Origin: Orobanche coerulescens
Taxonomy: Eukaryota > Streptophyta > Magnoliopsida > Lamiales > Orobanchaceae
Length of the DNA: 64,000 nucleotides
Reading direction: 5' to 3'
Assembly: GCA_033398695.1 (NCBI GenBank)
Contig: CM065801.1
Location: 51,036,358-51,100,357 of the forward strand
Within the stretch, counting starts at the first letter, position 1. Each line of letters starts with the position of its first letter. The position numbers and the translations under genes were made by a program. The notes beneath the pieces are model-generated. The model was given only the letters and a program-made list of their open reading frames with translations, had not been told where the DNA came from and searched no databases. Of the stretch, positions 1 to 11,902 are shown in pieces.

Positions 1-1228
1 TCCCACGAGGATTGAATCTCTAACTACCGACGCTGTATTCCAATTTTATTTGAACAATCAAGTTGGGTTTTGGATTAATAACTAAAAGAATTTCTAAAAT
101 ACTAAGCGAGAAAACAATATCTTGGATTAAGGAAATCAAATGATGAATACGTCTAGGGTTCTCGAATCCACCTTAGTTTATCCGAATTTACTCTCGATTA
201 TCCGTAATAACTAATTTTCCCAATTCTCAAGGCGGAGATTGCTAATATATTCTACCGCCTCTCCGAGGTCAATAGATTTATCTAACGGCGACTAACGCAC
301 TCTATCCCTAGGTGAATTATCTCGTCGATAGGCAAAAGCATGAAATCTCCTAAAGGCCACGTAGTTTCTATGAGTATATTCCTATCTCACGAATAAACGG
401 TCCTCACCAATAGTTCTCACCAAATCTCCTCTCCCGATTCAAGTGAATGATTAAATCAATACAACTATTGAATGAGATAATTGCAAGCATTAAACATAAT
501 TGGGAAAACTCAATAAAAAGGTAATAAATTGGATAATCTTAATCAATTCGTCAAAACAAAGGTTTCATCAAAACCCTAGATTAGGGCTTTAGCCTGACAT
601 ACTAAAAACGAAAATACAGAATAAATAAACGAAAGCATAAAATTCAAACGCAGATGAAGCTCGGATTCCTCCGTTCTTCGCCTCCCGCCTTCGCCCTTGA
701 ATTCTTCTGCTTTCCTCCTCTTCTCTGTCTCCAAGCTTAAGCTCTCCTAGGTTTAGATTCAATGATTCCAAGATAATTAAATTAGGGTCTTAAGCCCTAT
801 TTATAGCTCAAAGACATCAAGAAACGCATCCGTCTCAATCGGCCAAAATCGGCTTTGAAACGCCCAAAATCCGCGCCGCCTACAAAACCCGCTAAGTGTG
901 CCGGCTCACTAAACTCGTGCCGCACATCGCCAAAAGTCAATACAGGTGTTAAATAATTCTTCCGTGCCGCGGCTCACTGGCCGTGCCGCAAAGACAGAGT
1001 ATTACATCGCCCTTCGACCGGTGTCTTCCTGCCGCGGCTCGATTCCTTGCGCCGCGGCTCATCGTCCGCTTTGCTGCTACCTGCTTTGCCTCGTTTTAGC
1101 TCCCGGACTTCAATTTCCTGTCAATCATACAAAATCAAGGCATTAAAAGCTCATTTAGATGATTTCACTCACCAAAACACTACAAAATAATGATAAATAA
1201 GCGTATAAAAATACGCCTAACAGCATCA
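1..1228 (-). mobile_element. E1: LTR of an Athila/Tat-like non-autonomous retrotransposon, truncated by window edge
   Basis: Read on the minus strand, the sequence starts with TGATGCTGTTAGG at 1228 and has a TATA box near 800. It runs to the left edge, where the plus strand reads cccacgaggattgaa. That phrase matches the layout of the T element LTR at 29118 (cccacaaggaag near its end), so this looks like the same class of LTR but a different family. It interrupts the 3' LTR of element C: the flank at 1229 aligns to the other C LTR from 7768. A 60-codon minus-strand ORF at 589-771 lies in the transcribed part and is not recognisable. The end of the LTR lies outside the window. Confidence 0.6.
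798..1062 (-). promoter_or_regulatory. E1 LTR core promoter: TATA box plus GCCGCGG palindrome cluster
   Basis: A TATA-like box reads agctataaatag on the minus strand at 798-808. Upstream of it on that strand, between about 896 and 1062, are several copies of a GTGCCGCGGCTC-like palindrome (for example 964-975, about 1035 and about 1053). The same core occurs in the LTRs of element N. That it is the promoter is inferred from its place in the LTR. Confidence 0.5.
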
Positions 1229-1861
1229 AATCGCCCCAAATCGCCTCTCCCGAGCTCTCCCGATCGGAAAAACTGGAAAAGATGTGAAATGACAAATGCA
1301 GGGGTTGACTGTTCCCTTATATACTTTCCCAGTCTAGCGCACGCTACGCCTCAATATTAGCGTGTGCTAACGGGTCACCTGGTAGTCCAGTGGCTACTGT
1401 CATAAGACTTTAGCGCACGCTACGAAGCATCCCTAGCGTGCGCTAACTGGTGTCCTGCCAAAATCTCAGTTCACTGTCTCAGTCCGCTAGCGTGCGTTAA
1501 CACTAAGCACTAACGTGCGCTACGCAACACATATAGCGTACGCTAACCGCTGCCTAGCTTGCGTTACCTGCTAGTCCGTAAAGTCTCAAACCTCGTGCCT
1601 CTCGCCGACTCAAATTGTTAGCGCGCTAAGGCTCAAAACTAGCGTGCGCTACTCACGCAGAATTAGCGTGCGTTAGCATCGGCCTAGCGTGCGCTACCTC
1701 CCTGACCCAGAACACTTCCAAAAGGTCTAACCAGCAAGATCATGATCCAAACAAGGCATGAAAGTCTAGATCAACGCCGACTACATCACAAAGAGTTTAC
1801 ATAGCGACAAAACAGGAAGAACGGTAAGGACAAATAGTCAATAATTAGTACGGGTATCACA
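1229..1861 (-). mobile_element. C: 3' LTR fragment (gypsy), cut by E1
   Basis: This 633 bp piece aligns closely with 7768-8400, including the palindrome cluster and the terminal agtacgggtatca. On the minus strand the LTR starts TGTGATACCCG at 1861, directly after a purine tract (ttttagagggggagaa). The remainder of the LTR was separated by the insertion of E1 and lies beyond the left edge. A run of TAGCGTGCGCTA-type motifs covers about 1335-1700. Confidence 0.8.
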
Positions 1862-1879
1862 TTCTCCCCCTCTAAAAAG

Positions 1880-2350
1880 AAGTTTCGTCCCGAAACTTAA
1901 GAAATAAAAAGTTCGGGGTACTCCGATCGCAAATTCTCTTCGTGACCCAAGTCGCCTCCTCGACTCCGTGTCTCGACCATTGCACTAAAACCAATGGGAT
2001 GGTTTTGTGCCGAAGCTGCTTCTCACGACGTTCAAGAATATTCACTGTTTTCTCTGGATAGGTAACATCCTTGGTTACTTAAATCTCACTATAGTCAAAA
2101 ACATGACTAACGATATGAACAAGACCCAACACAGGGGGAAACGACAAGCGATAAGCTAAGTCTCCTACCCTGGAGTAGGACATGGTCTCCAAAATCGAAT
2201 TCCAAAGGTCGACGATGAGTATCGGCATACGATTGATACGTTGAAGGGCATCTCAAAATACGAAAATAAGTCAACTAAAATCATCTGTACTGTATTCAAC
2301 AATACCAAGAATTCTCAAAACATTTTCATAACTCATAAGTGTAGCATGAA
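1880..2350 (-). pseudogene. C: gypsy pol 3' end (integrase C-terminus and chromodomain), degenerate
   Basis: Minus-strand translation gives SYADTHRRPLEFDFGDHVLL at about 2265-2205, the integrase C-terminal region of chromoviruses. Downstream are ILERREKQLRHKTIPLVLVQ and WSRHGVEEATW at about 2025-1930, the hallmark of the Tekay/Del chromodomain. A frameshift or stop separates the two parts. Just downstream lies aagtttcgggacgaaact and then the polypurine tract before the C 3' LTR. Upstream of about 2350 the reading frame is no longer recognisable. Chromodomains in this group are known to guide integration toward heterochromatin. Confidence 0.75.
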
Positions 2351-2484
2351 CTGTCTGTGCCGAATCATGTCCGTCTGATTGTATCGATAAGGCTCAATTT
2401 AGACAAAAACCAATAACACACAAAACAATGACAACAAATCCCGAAACACTGACATACAATCCGAACGCTCACTGTAAAAAACAA

Positions 2485-2665
2485 TGATCAACCCATAAAC
2501 CAACCGAGAATATCATCGACATGATAAACTCCAATGCTATCGACGAAAGATCCACAATAATCGAGAATACCATCAATATGATAACCTCCAACATGATCAA
2601 TAAGGGAACAACAACGACCGAGAGTACCATCAACAAGGTAGCTCTAAACGATCAACAATAATGGA
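2485..2665. repeat. Degenerate tandem repeat, about 70 bp unit
   Basis: Three diverged copies of a phrase like cgagaataccatcaatatga (2505, 2572, 2630) recur at about 60-70 bp. It lies in the non-coding body of D. Confidence 0.4.
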
Positions 2666-3239
2666 TCTCAAGGAAATAACCCCGACTGCCGAACAAACCC
2701 CTCGGGCGTATGAACAACCAGTCACAAACAGTCAAACATATCCAATACAACATGGACTATGAACGACCACAACAATAAGGCTCAAGAGGGACACCATAGT
2801 ACGTCCGATCCGGAAATGTGTCCGTGCACATGTCCACCCCGTATACGGAATCCAGAATATACGTGGGACAATGTACCTAATTAGCCTCACGGACTACGTC
2901 CCATATGCACGGTCCAATGCGGAAACATCCACGCATGACCATCGTGTCTGGCTAAAAATCCTACACATAACCAATCGGCACGCAGATATAATTCCAGGTA
3001 TATCACGATGCAACATGACAACGAAATTCAAAGGATAACACATCCAATACGGATCATACGACTGGCCAAAGTGAACGATGATACATGAATAATGAAAGAT
3101 CGACACGACCAACAATATCCAATGTAACCTTCCTGGGATCACGATCCCTAAGGACCGATTAACACGAACAAAAATCTGGAACTCCTCAACCCTCAACGAT
3201 CACAAAATTACCGAATTCACAAGAATGATAGTGTGCTGC

Positions 3240-3720
3240 CTTGAGTCGGCCAACACGACAATAATAACTCACGGGTGGGTACCGTCCTCGGCGATCCCAA
3301 TTCAATACCTTGATTGTCTTAGAACGACCAATCGATAAAGACTCAACGGATGGGAACTATCTTCGATAGTCCCAGTTCAACACTTCGATTATCTTAGAAC
3401 GGCAAATCGATAACAACGATTACAGCAGATGGGAAATGTCCTCGACAGTCCCAATTCAATATATCGATTACCTTAGAATGGTCAATCGATAACAACAATA
3501 CAACGGATGTCTCGACACCTTTAATCGGTTACCGATAACGAAGATGATAATCGAATACATCAATGCCTTCAATCGGCCAATACAATATCAATAGAAAAAC
3601 ACTGATATCAATAACGACGATCACCACAATATCTTGATGGAACATCAATCAACAATAACAATCGATATGTCGATACCGCGAATCGGTTATCGACAACAAT
3701 ATTACCAACAGGCATCGCAA
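3240..3720. repeat. Degenerate tandem repeat, about 90-100 bp unit, in D LTR body
   Basis: The phrases gatgggaactatcttcgata, ccagttcaa, and ttagaacggcaaatcgataa recur four to five times with substitutions. The position in the LTR, downstream of the TATA box, matches the tandem repeats of the other gypsy LTRs in the window. Confidence 0.5.
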
Positions 3721-5114
3721 TGCCTTAAACCGGCCATTTACGAACAACAATAATATTTGGCATAATTTGCCGAAGGGTATCGTATCAAACAATCCCTTGA
3801 TATCAACAAAATCATAAAGAGACCAAGTCTCGAAATGATACACATATTCATACACATATATGATAACATTAATCTCATTGACTAGTACAAGTATAAAACT
3901 TGCCTCGATATCAATACAACGAACTGTTACCAATTCAGTTGATTTCGTCTACGAGTTCCTCGGTCCCGACCAAGGTAATCCACGAACTCTTCAACCCCAA
4001 CCGCAACACAACAGTCATAATCCATGGTCAAACATCATATCTTATTGTAAAATGAAGGATTAATAATCAACAGGTTCGATGATGACCAATATCAATACAA
4101 CCAGGCCACAAACTCATCGGTTCCACAATATCTCGATTAAATACAGTTTGAACTATCCAACTCAGACCCTCATGAATCCATGTCCACAATACGAGCCGAT
4201 ATCGGGTGATCATATCAGCAACCAATTCGGACCAATAATAAGGGTCTAAATGTTATCGATTCCAAACACAATTCTTAAATACGAATTGACAAGGTTCCCT
4301 TCTCGTAAATCCATCGTTAAAATTTACCTATGACCGTCATCAATTCGAACCATCCAACTGGTTCAAAACAATAGATAATCATATTAAAAAGGTTATCAAA
4401 CAATCCAATCATTCGACTTGAACATTTTCTCCATACATATGAGCTTCCAAATTCATAGATGAATAATAGTCTCGTCAAGCTCATAATCACATTCGTATTT
4501 CTATACGAATATTATTTCAAACACAACTTATTTCTAGATATGAATATTCCATATTCATATTCAAAACATCAACACTTCTTATAAATTTTCATCACCTCAT
4601 ATAATTCAAGAGTTCTTCAAGAACATAAAATATCCGAAATCACGTTCAGAACAACATATCTGAGGTATATATCTTCATGTTACCATTTTCCTCATCATGC
4701 CATTCATATAACCTCAAGAATCGCAACAAAACCATTATCATCATATGAAGAAGGTATCAATAATCATATCAATATCCGAAATCTCTTATTACAATTCCAA
4801 TAAATCTCATATAACATTATCACATGATGATCCCAACATGCTCCCTCCCAAGTAGTAATCCTTGAAAAACGAACCACTATCAAAGGGTTACGAGGATTAA
4901 CTTGTATGGACGATCCACGGAGAAGAACAATTGAACTCCATTCCAAGAATTATCAAAAACTTCAAGAACAATACTTAAATCCGAGCTCTCTATCTTAATC
5001 TTGTTTAAGAGGATCATCTCTCAATGTTTAGGAACTTCAAGTACCTCCAATGGCTCTCTCTATCGACTGAAGGAATGAGAATGGACAAAATGCCTCTCAG
5101 CACTCGTCTATCCT

Positions 5115-5660
5115 CTTTATAAAACACATCACTAGTGCGCGCTAGACCTTATATGTAGCGTGCGCTACAGAACTAGATAGCGTGCGCTATCGGGCAGTCC
5201 AGAAGCTACTGCATTGCTTCGAAATTCATCTAACGTACGTAATGCCCATGCATTAGCGTACGCAAACAGGCGTTAACTTGCTACAGTGAAATGTTCAGTA
5301 GCGTGCGCTATTCCTTGAACTTAGCGCGCGCTAATCGTCGTTGACCCGACAACCTGTACCTTCCCAGAAGATGCCCGGGTCCTACACGCCGAAAGCAACC
5401 AATAAAGCCAAGATTCCCTGTTGACGATCTGAAATTAGCGTGCGCTAACAACATGCATTAGCGTGCGCTAATCGCCGATTATAAACAGTCTGGGCCTACC
5501 TGTCGGCTACCTTACGGCCTTATACAGAATACCTTACGTACGTTAAGGGTCCTCCTTAGCGTATGTAACTCAAATCTCTTAGCGTGCGCTAAGTATGCAC
5601 CGTAGCGTACGCTAAGTATATATCTTAGCGCGCGCTAGGCATACCTTGTAGCGTGAGCTA
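5115..5660 (-). promoter_or_regulatory. D LTR core promoter: TATA box and TAGCGTGCGCTA array
   Basis: On the minus strand ttttataaagagga (5111-5124) is a TATA-like box. Upstream on that strand lies a cluster of about a dozen TAGCGTGCGCTA or related near-palindromes (for example 5156-5167, 5178-5189, 5433-5444, 5458-5469, 5580-5591). Spacing is irregular. Confidence 0.5.
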
Positions 5661-6010
5661 ACGTGGCTGTACTTAGCCATTTTCCGTTATTCTTGTCCGT
5701 CGTCTTGATATACTAGATGTATATACACGACATACTGAATACATATATATACAACCTGATAATATTCTCATATGATATACCCAATATCAAAAGTACGATA
5801 ACATGATACACGATATCTTCAAATATAATTGTCGACCAACTACGACAATTATACTAATACCGACAATTATACTAATACAGTTGTCTCAGTCTTCCAATTA
5901 TTTTATCCATACTGTATAGACACCAATCTATCCATTATATCTCAGATAAAATAATGCGAAAAATTTATACTGAAATCCAGATATTACGTACTAAAAGTCG
6001 GGATATCACA

Positions 6011-6545
6011 CTGTACCCCCTTGAAATAAGTTTCGTCCTCGAAACTTGCAATCCCGTCACAGCCAAACAAATCAACCAAAATATCCGAACTCATCACAAG
6101 AGCAATCGTCGGTCTCCACAAGTGAATAACCAAGACAGTATACTTACAGGTGCATGAAGTCGATGATCTCCCGTGATACTATCATGCGACTCCCAAACAA
6201 AGTCTCAACACAATACTGATACACACCAATATCGCAATTAGCAATTTGAAAATATCTTTCCGCGTCCCACAGTCTCGTCTCTGTCCCCTGTCAGTAGACA
6301 TTCTAAAGGATACACAAAGTAGGTAAGTACAATCCAAATCGCACGTCCTCGAAGTGACCGATTCTCAAGAATATCAAACTAAAACCAAATCGGGTAAGAA
6401 AACATAAGAAGAGTAATAGGACTTACAAGTACCGGCCGCAGTGTGATGATGGCAAAGTAGTGATACTTTAGATAAACAATGACTCAATCGACCCAAAAGA
6501 CCGACAACCTAGGTATCCATAAACCTAAGCTCCGATTCCATATTC
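6011..6545 (-). mobile_element. C/D internal remnant, non-coding
   Basis: This short stretch lies between the D 3' junction (6010) and the end of the C 5' LTR (6546). It holds the PPT-side remnant of D at the left and the C primer site and leader at the right. A splice-donor-like tgtaagtcc occurs on the minus strand at 6421-6428. No gag or pol is left. Confidence 0.5.
6529..6540 (-). other. C: primer binding site (tRNA-iMet type)
   Basis: On the minus strand tggaatcggagc follows the LTR end (tgttaca) by 5 bp. It matches the initiator-Met primer site TGGTATCAGAGC with two changes. Confidence 0.7.
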
Positions 6546-7099
6546 TGTAACACCCCCAAGTTATTCAGGGTATATTACAGCGCCGTGAACCCCACCGAGG
6601 GACCCACAAGGCTAATCATACGCGGAACTATAAAACTTGCCCGAGAAGTTCCAAATACAATGAAATGAAAGACGATATAAAAGGTATTCAAACCATGTCC
6701 AATGTATCCAAATACATCACAGTACAAAATCCAAACCTCAACACACAGGCCGGAACTTCAAGGAAGATGGAAAACAATACTCGAGTATTCAATAACCATT
6801 CCAGTACAACAACACTGAACGGAAAACTCAAAATATAACCGGAGGAAAGACACAGTATCACACTTGCCCACCATCTTCATGCCGACCCGATATCTGCCTG
6901 TCCGCTCTCCTGGAACCTGAAATACTTAAAAAGTATTTCCCCCATAAAGGGGTTAGCCGTCGAATAGCTAGTGCAAGTATATCAAGTATGAAACACAATA
7001 CTCCTCGACAATAAAATAAATGTAACCGTCAATTCATCAATCCAAGACTAGTATTCCGTAATAACTAAATCTCATAGCATCACATCAATACATATATGA

Positions 7100-7245
7100 A
7101 TACCGTGGAACCGCACCAGAGGCTACGGAACCCTCAGAGGATTCGTCGGTCCATCCCAGAGTGGTTCGTTCATATCATCCGTGGAATCGCACCAAGAGGC
7201 TACGAAACCCTCAGGGGACCCGTCGGCCCGCCCCAGAGTAGATAT
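7100..7245. repeat. C LTR: two tandem GC-rich units
   Basis: The phrases gtggaatcgcaccaagaggc and ctacgaaaccctcagggg recur twice, about 78 bp apart (about 7104 and 7182). The units resemble the GC-rich units in the other gypsy LTRs. Confidence 0.6.
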
Positions 7246-7856
7246 AAATAATCATGCCATTAATATATCTTACTTTCAAAGTCGAGAACGTACAATCATA
7301 ATTATATACTTGACTTTGAGACATCGAGAAATCGAACGGAAAAAGGGTATGAGTTCGGTAGGTCCAAGAACGCGCTTCCGGCACCTAAACGATTCGCAAG
7401 GAATATGATAATCAATTATCCATACTCAAACTACACGAAGAAACCCCCGAAACCCATCTACGATTCATGAAAATACACGGATAAACAACTAGAGGTTGGA
7501 AAATCGTCCAAACCCTCACAAGTCCGAAAACGACACAATTCAATCCGTAAAATCGTAGGAAAAGCATGCATACGGGATAGATACATCATAATCTCAAAGT
7601 CCTCAAGCCTCAAACCAGATAAATCGAACGAATCTAAGAAAAACCCCAAAATTCCCAAAAATAGGGTTCTAAGGATTTTACCTTGATTTGGAGGATAGCA
7701 ATGTATTAGATGTTGCATAATCCTTGTTATCCAACCCAAGATGACGATATCTGAAGAAGGACTTCCTAAAATCGCCCCAAATCGCCTCTCCCGAGCTCTC
7801 CCAATCGGAAAAAGTGGAAAAGATGTGAAATGACAAGTGCAGGGGTTGACTGTCCC

Positions 7857-8236
7857 CTTATATACTGTCCCAGTCTAGCGCACGCTACGCCTCAATATTA
7901 GCGTGCGCTAACGGGTCACACAGTAGTCCGGTGGCTCCGTCATAAGACTTTAGCACGCTACGAAGCATCCCTAGCGTGCGCTAATCGGTGTATCTGCCAA
8001 AATCTCGGTTCCATCTCAGTCCGCTAGCGTGCGTTAACACTGAGCACTAGCGTGCGCTACGCAACACATATAGCGTACGCTAGCCGCTGCCTAGCGTGCG
8101 TTACCTGCTAGTCCAGAAAGTCTGAAACCTCACTGCCTCTGCCGACTCAGTCCGTTAGCGCGCTCTAAGGCTCAAAATTAGCGTGCGCTACTCACGCAGA
8201 ATTAGCGTGCGTTAGCATCGGCCTAGCGTGCGCTAC
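7857..8236 (-). promoter_or_regulatory. C LTR core promoter: TATA box and TAGCGTGCGCTA array
   Basis: A TATA-like box reads gtatataagg on the minus strand (7857-7866). Over the next 370 bp upstream there are about 11 copies of TAGCGYRCGCTA or one-mismatch forms (7876, 7899, 7971, 8025, 8046, 8070, 8091, 8178, 8201, 8222 among them). One, TAGCGTACGCTA at about 8070, is a perfect palindrome. Confidence 0.6.
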
Positions 8237-8400
8237 CTCCCTGACCCAGAACACTTCCGAAAGGTCTAACCAGCACGATCATGATCCAAACAAGGCATGA
8301 AACTCTAGATCAACGCCGACTACATCACAAAGAGTTTACGTAGCGACAAAACAGGAAGAACGGTAAGGACAAACAGTCAATAATTAGTACGGGTATCACA

Positions 8401-8463
8401 GCAGATCCTCACAGAGAGGGTCTGCGGCGCTATAATATACCCGAGTGGTTTGGGGGTGTTACA
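8401..8463 (+). mobile_element. F: end of 5' LTR (gypsy), cut by C
   Basis: These 63 bp match the last 63 bp of the F 3' LTR (about 13942-14004): gatcctcac, gagggtctgcggcg, cccgagtggtttgggg and the terminal TGTTACA. Element C was inserted immediately upstream, so the remainder of the LTR lies outside the window. Confidence 0.85.
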
Positions 8464-8468
8464 GAAAA

Positions 8469-8480
8469 TGGTATCAGCGC
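8469..8480 (+). other. F: primer binding site (tRNA-iMet type)
   Basis: tggtatcagcgc lies 5 bp after the LTR end; the initiator-Met primer site is TGGTATCAGAGC, one mismatch. Confidence 0.8.
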
Positions 8481-8638
8481 TCAAGTTATAGAAACCTAGG
8501 CTGTCGGATTGAGTTGTGTGTTGTCGAGTCTTGTCTTGTCGGATTGTGTCTGACTGAGTCGTGTCGCGATGTGTCGTCTGAGATGTCGGTCGTGATTAGG
8601 ATCAAGGTGCAGCCATCATCTTCGTGTTACCTGTGGAT

Positions 8639-9657
8639 GTAAGTCTCCCTACTAGATTTTGCCTTGTGTTATACTAGCTTGTGTGATTCTATGTTGTGAA
8701 GTGGTGGTTAAATGTGAATTGTGAATACTTGACCTATGCTTGTTTGATTCTTCTAGTGTACTGGAATAAAAAGTGGTACTGGTGTATATGTACATATGTA
8801 TATCTTTGTATAAATCATTTTTACAGGAGTAATGGCTTCGTGTGGTTACGCAAGGAAAGTTCATCAATGTGATATTTTAAAGCTTCAAATATTTTTGCGG
8901 GGTCATGTAATTTTATTTTAAAACATCCTCCAAAGGAGGAAAATTTTTGATTTTCGTATGATGACCTCAAGGCCAATTTTTTTTTGAGAATTCAAACTAT
9001 TAATATTTCATTTTCATCTTGTATTATAATTTTTTCAAAACATGATTTTTAAACTCAAATGAGGTCTACCAAAATTACTCAAGACATAACTCTCGCTTAT
9101 AACTTTTCGGTTTCATGATTGTGAGTCAGAAGATGTGTGGTGATGATGTTACCGTCTCTCGGGCAATAGTGCTCAGAATTGTGATTAAAATGGTGGTGTG
9201 AATGCTGAGTCGTTCGATATGCACTCATTGAGATAGTCCTCTTTAGTGGGAGGTGGAATTTAGGTTTTGAATGTTAATTGTCTTTTGATGGTTGCTCGTG
9301 GGATGTTGTAATCATGTGAATCGATGGCGTTTGGATTTGTATGTTGTTGTTTATTTATAACATTCGGTTCTAGTATTATTTGGTATATGTTCACAAACGT
9401 GTTGCTGAATTAGAGCAGTTAGCGCACGATAAGTATGAGGCTAGCGCGTGCTAATGTGGCATGGCTAGCGCACGCTAAATCTCTATTGCAGTGCGCGCTA
9501 ATCAGTCTAGACAGAAGCTATGGAACTACATTTTAGTTGTTAGGTCTAACTTTTGCAATCGTTAGACTGATCATATGTGACCGTATTCTATGTGTGTTGT
9601 CTAGTGATGACAATTGTTGTGTGTGATTATGTGTTATGATTTTTTTTGTTGTGCTAG
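8639..9657 (+). other. F: leader region, possible 1 kb intron
   Basis: The leader between primer site and gag is non-coding. A donor-like GTAAGT at 8639 (gat|gtaagtctcc) and an acceptor-like gattttttttgttgtgctag ending at 9657, 16 bp before the gag ATG, would frame an intron of about 1,019 nt. The donor phrase recurs in the leaders of C, G, H and N. Near its 3' end (9418-9505) lie four TAGCGCACGCTA-like near-palindromes. Splicing is inferred only. Confidence 0.4.
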
Positions 9658-9673
9658 GTGGATACTTGTTAGT

Positions 9674-10654
9674 ATGCCGAGGGGCAGATGTCATGGTCAT
9701 AACCCTGGTATAGATGGCTATGGGAATAAGACGCGGGACCGAGAGAGTATTACCGGGAATGATATTAGTATTGGTGTTGCTACTATATTATAACAAGTAG
9801 CGACACAGATGACTCATTTGACCGAGGCAGTTCAACGTAACACTGACGCGACTCAGAATATCGGTGTAAACCAATGGCTTCGAGAGGTAGTTCGTATGAA
9901 TCTCCCTCGATTCTCTGGTGCTGCGGATGGATTGGGCTGGGATGGTTGGCTTTTTTAGTTGGGAAAGATATTCGAGGCAGTTGATTGTCCCGAAGAACGG
10001 AAGGTGCCTATCGCTCAGTACCTTCTCGTTAGAGATGCTGCTAATTGGTGGGAAGCTGTTAAACCTCATGATAGTGTTGTCATGTGGGCGGAGTTCCAGG
10101 AATTTATGGAAGCTGAGTTTTGTTCGAAACCGATTAGAGATCAGAGGATTCGTGATTTTTGTTTGGCAGAACTGCAAGATATTTCGGTGTCACAAGCCAT
10201 CATAGACTATATCAAACAACTCAGTTATGTGCGAGATCAGGTAAGGACTGAAGAAGAGAAGATCCGTCATTTTAACATGTGGATGAAGCCGGAGGTTCGC
10301 AAGTATATGGCGGGATTTACTTGCACTACGTTGAGAGATTATTAGAATCGAGCCTTAGCCTAGGAGCTAGCTTCGTTATCGTCGGAACATGTGCCCGAGT
10401 CGAAGAAACAGAGGAAATCTGATGATCTTATGGTCAGTACAGGAGTTGGTGTTTCGAAGCTACAACGCAGTAGTCTTTCTGTCGTGAAACTCCGTCGCTC
10501 GATGAGTGGGGCTAAGAGTTCCAAGTCGTCGGCTTTGACTCCTGGTAAAGCCAAGAGGTGTTTTAACTGTAATGTGTCGGGGCATGTATGTGCACATTGT
10601 CCTTCCCCGCCAGTAACGTGTTACAAGTGCGGACTCGAGGGACACCGAATTTAA
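9674..10654 (+). pseudogene. F: gypsy gag with two zinc knuckles, stop-riddled
   Basis: One reading frame opens at ATG 9674 (MPRGRCHGHN) and continues to TAA 10652-10654, interrupted by in-frame stops at 9791, 9956, 10343 and 10361. The capsid-like part includes VPIAQYLLVRDAANWWEAVK and WAEFQEFMEAEF (about 10000-10115), typical of plant chromovirus retrotransposon gag. The C-terminus holds CCHC knuckles CFNCNVSGHVCAHC (10559-10600) and CYKCGLEGH (from 10619), the second losing its last Cys through the stop. The frame of L gag (46141-47070) is clearly homologous. There is no protease, RT or integrase downstream, so F is a gag-only element. Confidence 0.9.
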
Positions 10655-11464
10655 TTTTGCGAGTTGGTCACCGAGTCTTCCGAGGCACGGACTCGAGCAG
10701 GGATATGAGGATCGACTCTGAGAAGTCCTTGAGAGGTGTAGTCTACCAGTTATTTGTTATGTTATTTCCTTGTTTCGTTGTTTCGAATTTCAGGGACAAA
10801 CTTCTTTTATTAGAAGTGGATCAAATTTTTGAACTACTGTATTTTCAATTTTATCGAATCGTTTGTGTTTGTTGATATTTTCTGAACCTGTTCTGTTCTT
10901 TGTTTTTGTTGTTTGAGCGAGTTCTGATATTGTTCGAATTAATTCGTTTATCATTGTGATTTTTTCGAGTTTGGTGCGATTCCCGTGAACACCTATGCGA
11001 ATGAATATCTTGTAGTCCTTACAAGACCAGTTCATATTTTGAGTGAGGTGTAAACTTCGGCGTTGTTGTTCAATCGTTGTTGTTTTGATCGTTGTTGTTC
11101 GATCGTTATTATCTGATTGCTGTCATTTGATCTCGTATCGTGATTATTTAGCGTCTGAACCATTTCATAATTTTCTAAAGTTTCAACTGATGGTCTTGGT
11201 ATCGGATCTTCCAAATCTTTGGGGCTATCGGAAATTCGTACTTGTTCAGTGTTAGACTTGTGTTTTGGTCGTTGTGCTGTTCAAATTAATCTACCGTAGT
11301 GATGTTGCTCGTTACATTTCGTTATCGCTATGGCGTAGCGAATTGGACTGTAGCAATTATGTAGTTCATGAGGTTTGTTGTGAGCTGTCAGCAACAGATA
11401 ATGGGTGTTATCTAGAGTTGCCCTGCCTTGACTGTTCCATGTTTTAAGTTTCAGGATGAAACTT
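10655..11464 (+). other. F: non-coding internal region replacing pol
   Basis: About 810 bp, rich in T and gtt/gat runs, without a credible ORF. Part of it (gttgatattttctgaac, ttttttcgagtttggtgcga at about 10870-10980) is related to the internal region of N read on its minus strand (about 57120-57260), so the same non-coding block is shared by two element families. Confidence 0.6.
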
Positions 11465-11482
11465 ATTTTTAGGGGGGTAGAA
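11465..11482 (+). other. F: polypurine tract
   Basis: attttt-agggggg-tagaa directly precedes the 3' LTR. The preceding aagtttcaggatgaaact corresponds to the conserved aagtttcgggacgaaact found in C, H, L and N. Confidence 0.75.
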
Positions 11483-11645
11483 TATAATACCCGAGATCTT
11501 CGTTCCGGTTTCGTTGAACTCTTCTGCGGTTTAGCGGGTGGTTGTTGCTTATGTCTTTGGAATCGTGTGCCATGTTTCGGTGTACAATGTTTGACACGTG
11601 TTTGGTTGCGATTCAGATCGTTGCGTGAGTTCTGGTTCATTGTAG

Positions 11646-11902
11646 TGTAGCGCATGCTACTGAGTGGTGTAGCGCGCCATCATGCCGCGGTTAGCGCATG
11701 CTACGGGGATTGTAGCGCACGCTACTTGTAAGGTGCAGAACTGTCCAGAGCCACCGGATCGACATGTGACTCGCTAGCACGCTACGTATATTGGCTAGCG
11801 CACGCTAACGGTGTTTCGGTTAGAAGGTCTTTGGAGAGTTGACCTCGTTAGCACACACTAATTATATTAGTTAGCACACGCTAATAACTGTCCAGTATAA
11901 AT
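11646..11902 (+). promoter_or_regulatory. F LTR core promoter: TAGCGCACGCTA array and TATA box
   Basis: TAGCGCACGCTA-type near-palindromes occur at about 11646, 11669, 11692, 11713, 11774, 11795, 11848 and 11871, several with one or two changes. The TATA-like box cagtataaatt follows at 11894-11904. Confidence 0.55.

Larger units (their letters stand above)
2351..6010 (-). mobile_element. D: gypsy LTR (minus), truncated or degenerate, inside C
   Basis: On the minus strand an LTR begins TGTGATATCCCGAC at 6010, right after a PPT-like tract (6011-6025) and a remnant of aagtttcgaggacgaaact. A palindrome array (5130-5660), a TATA box (about 5118) and then a long AT-rich body follow, as in the other gypsy LTRs here. 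The far end, expected as tgtaacaccccc on the plus strand, is missing, so the left boundary near 2351 is only where C pol stops being readable. No credible ORF lies in this stretch. D differs in sequence from the C LTRs. Confidence 0.5.
6546..8400 (-). mobile_element. C: 5' LTR (gypsy), complete
   Basis: The LTR runs on the minus strand from TGTGATACCCG at 8400 to GGGGGTGTTACA at 6546 (1,855 bp). Its first 633 bp match the C 3' LTR fragment at 1229-1861. It is inserted in the 5' LTR of element F, whose last 63 bp resume at 8401. The body contains two copies of a GC-rich repeat (about 7100-7245). Confidence 0.8.

Noticed and set aside
589..771. 60-codon ORF in E1 (MESLNLNLGELKLGDREEEE)
   Set aside because: Plausible short leader ORF of an LTR transcript, but there is no homology, no second copy to compare and no conserved motif.
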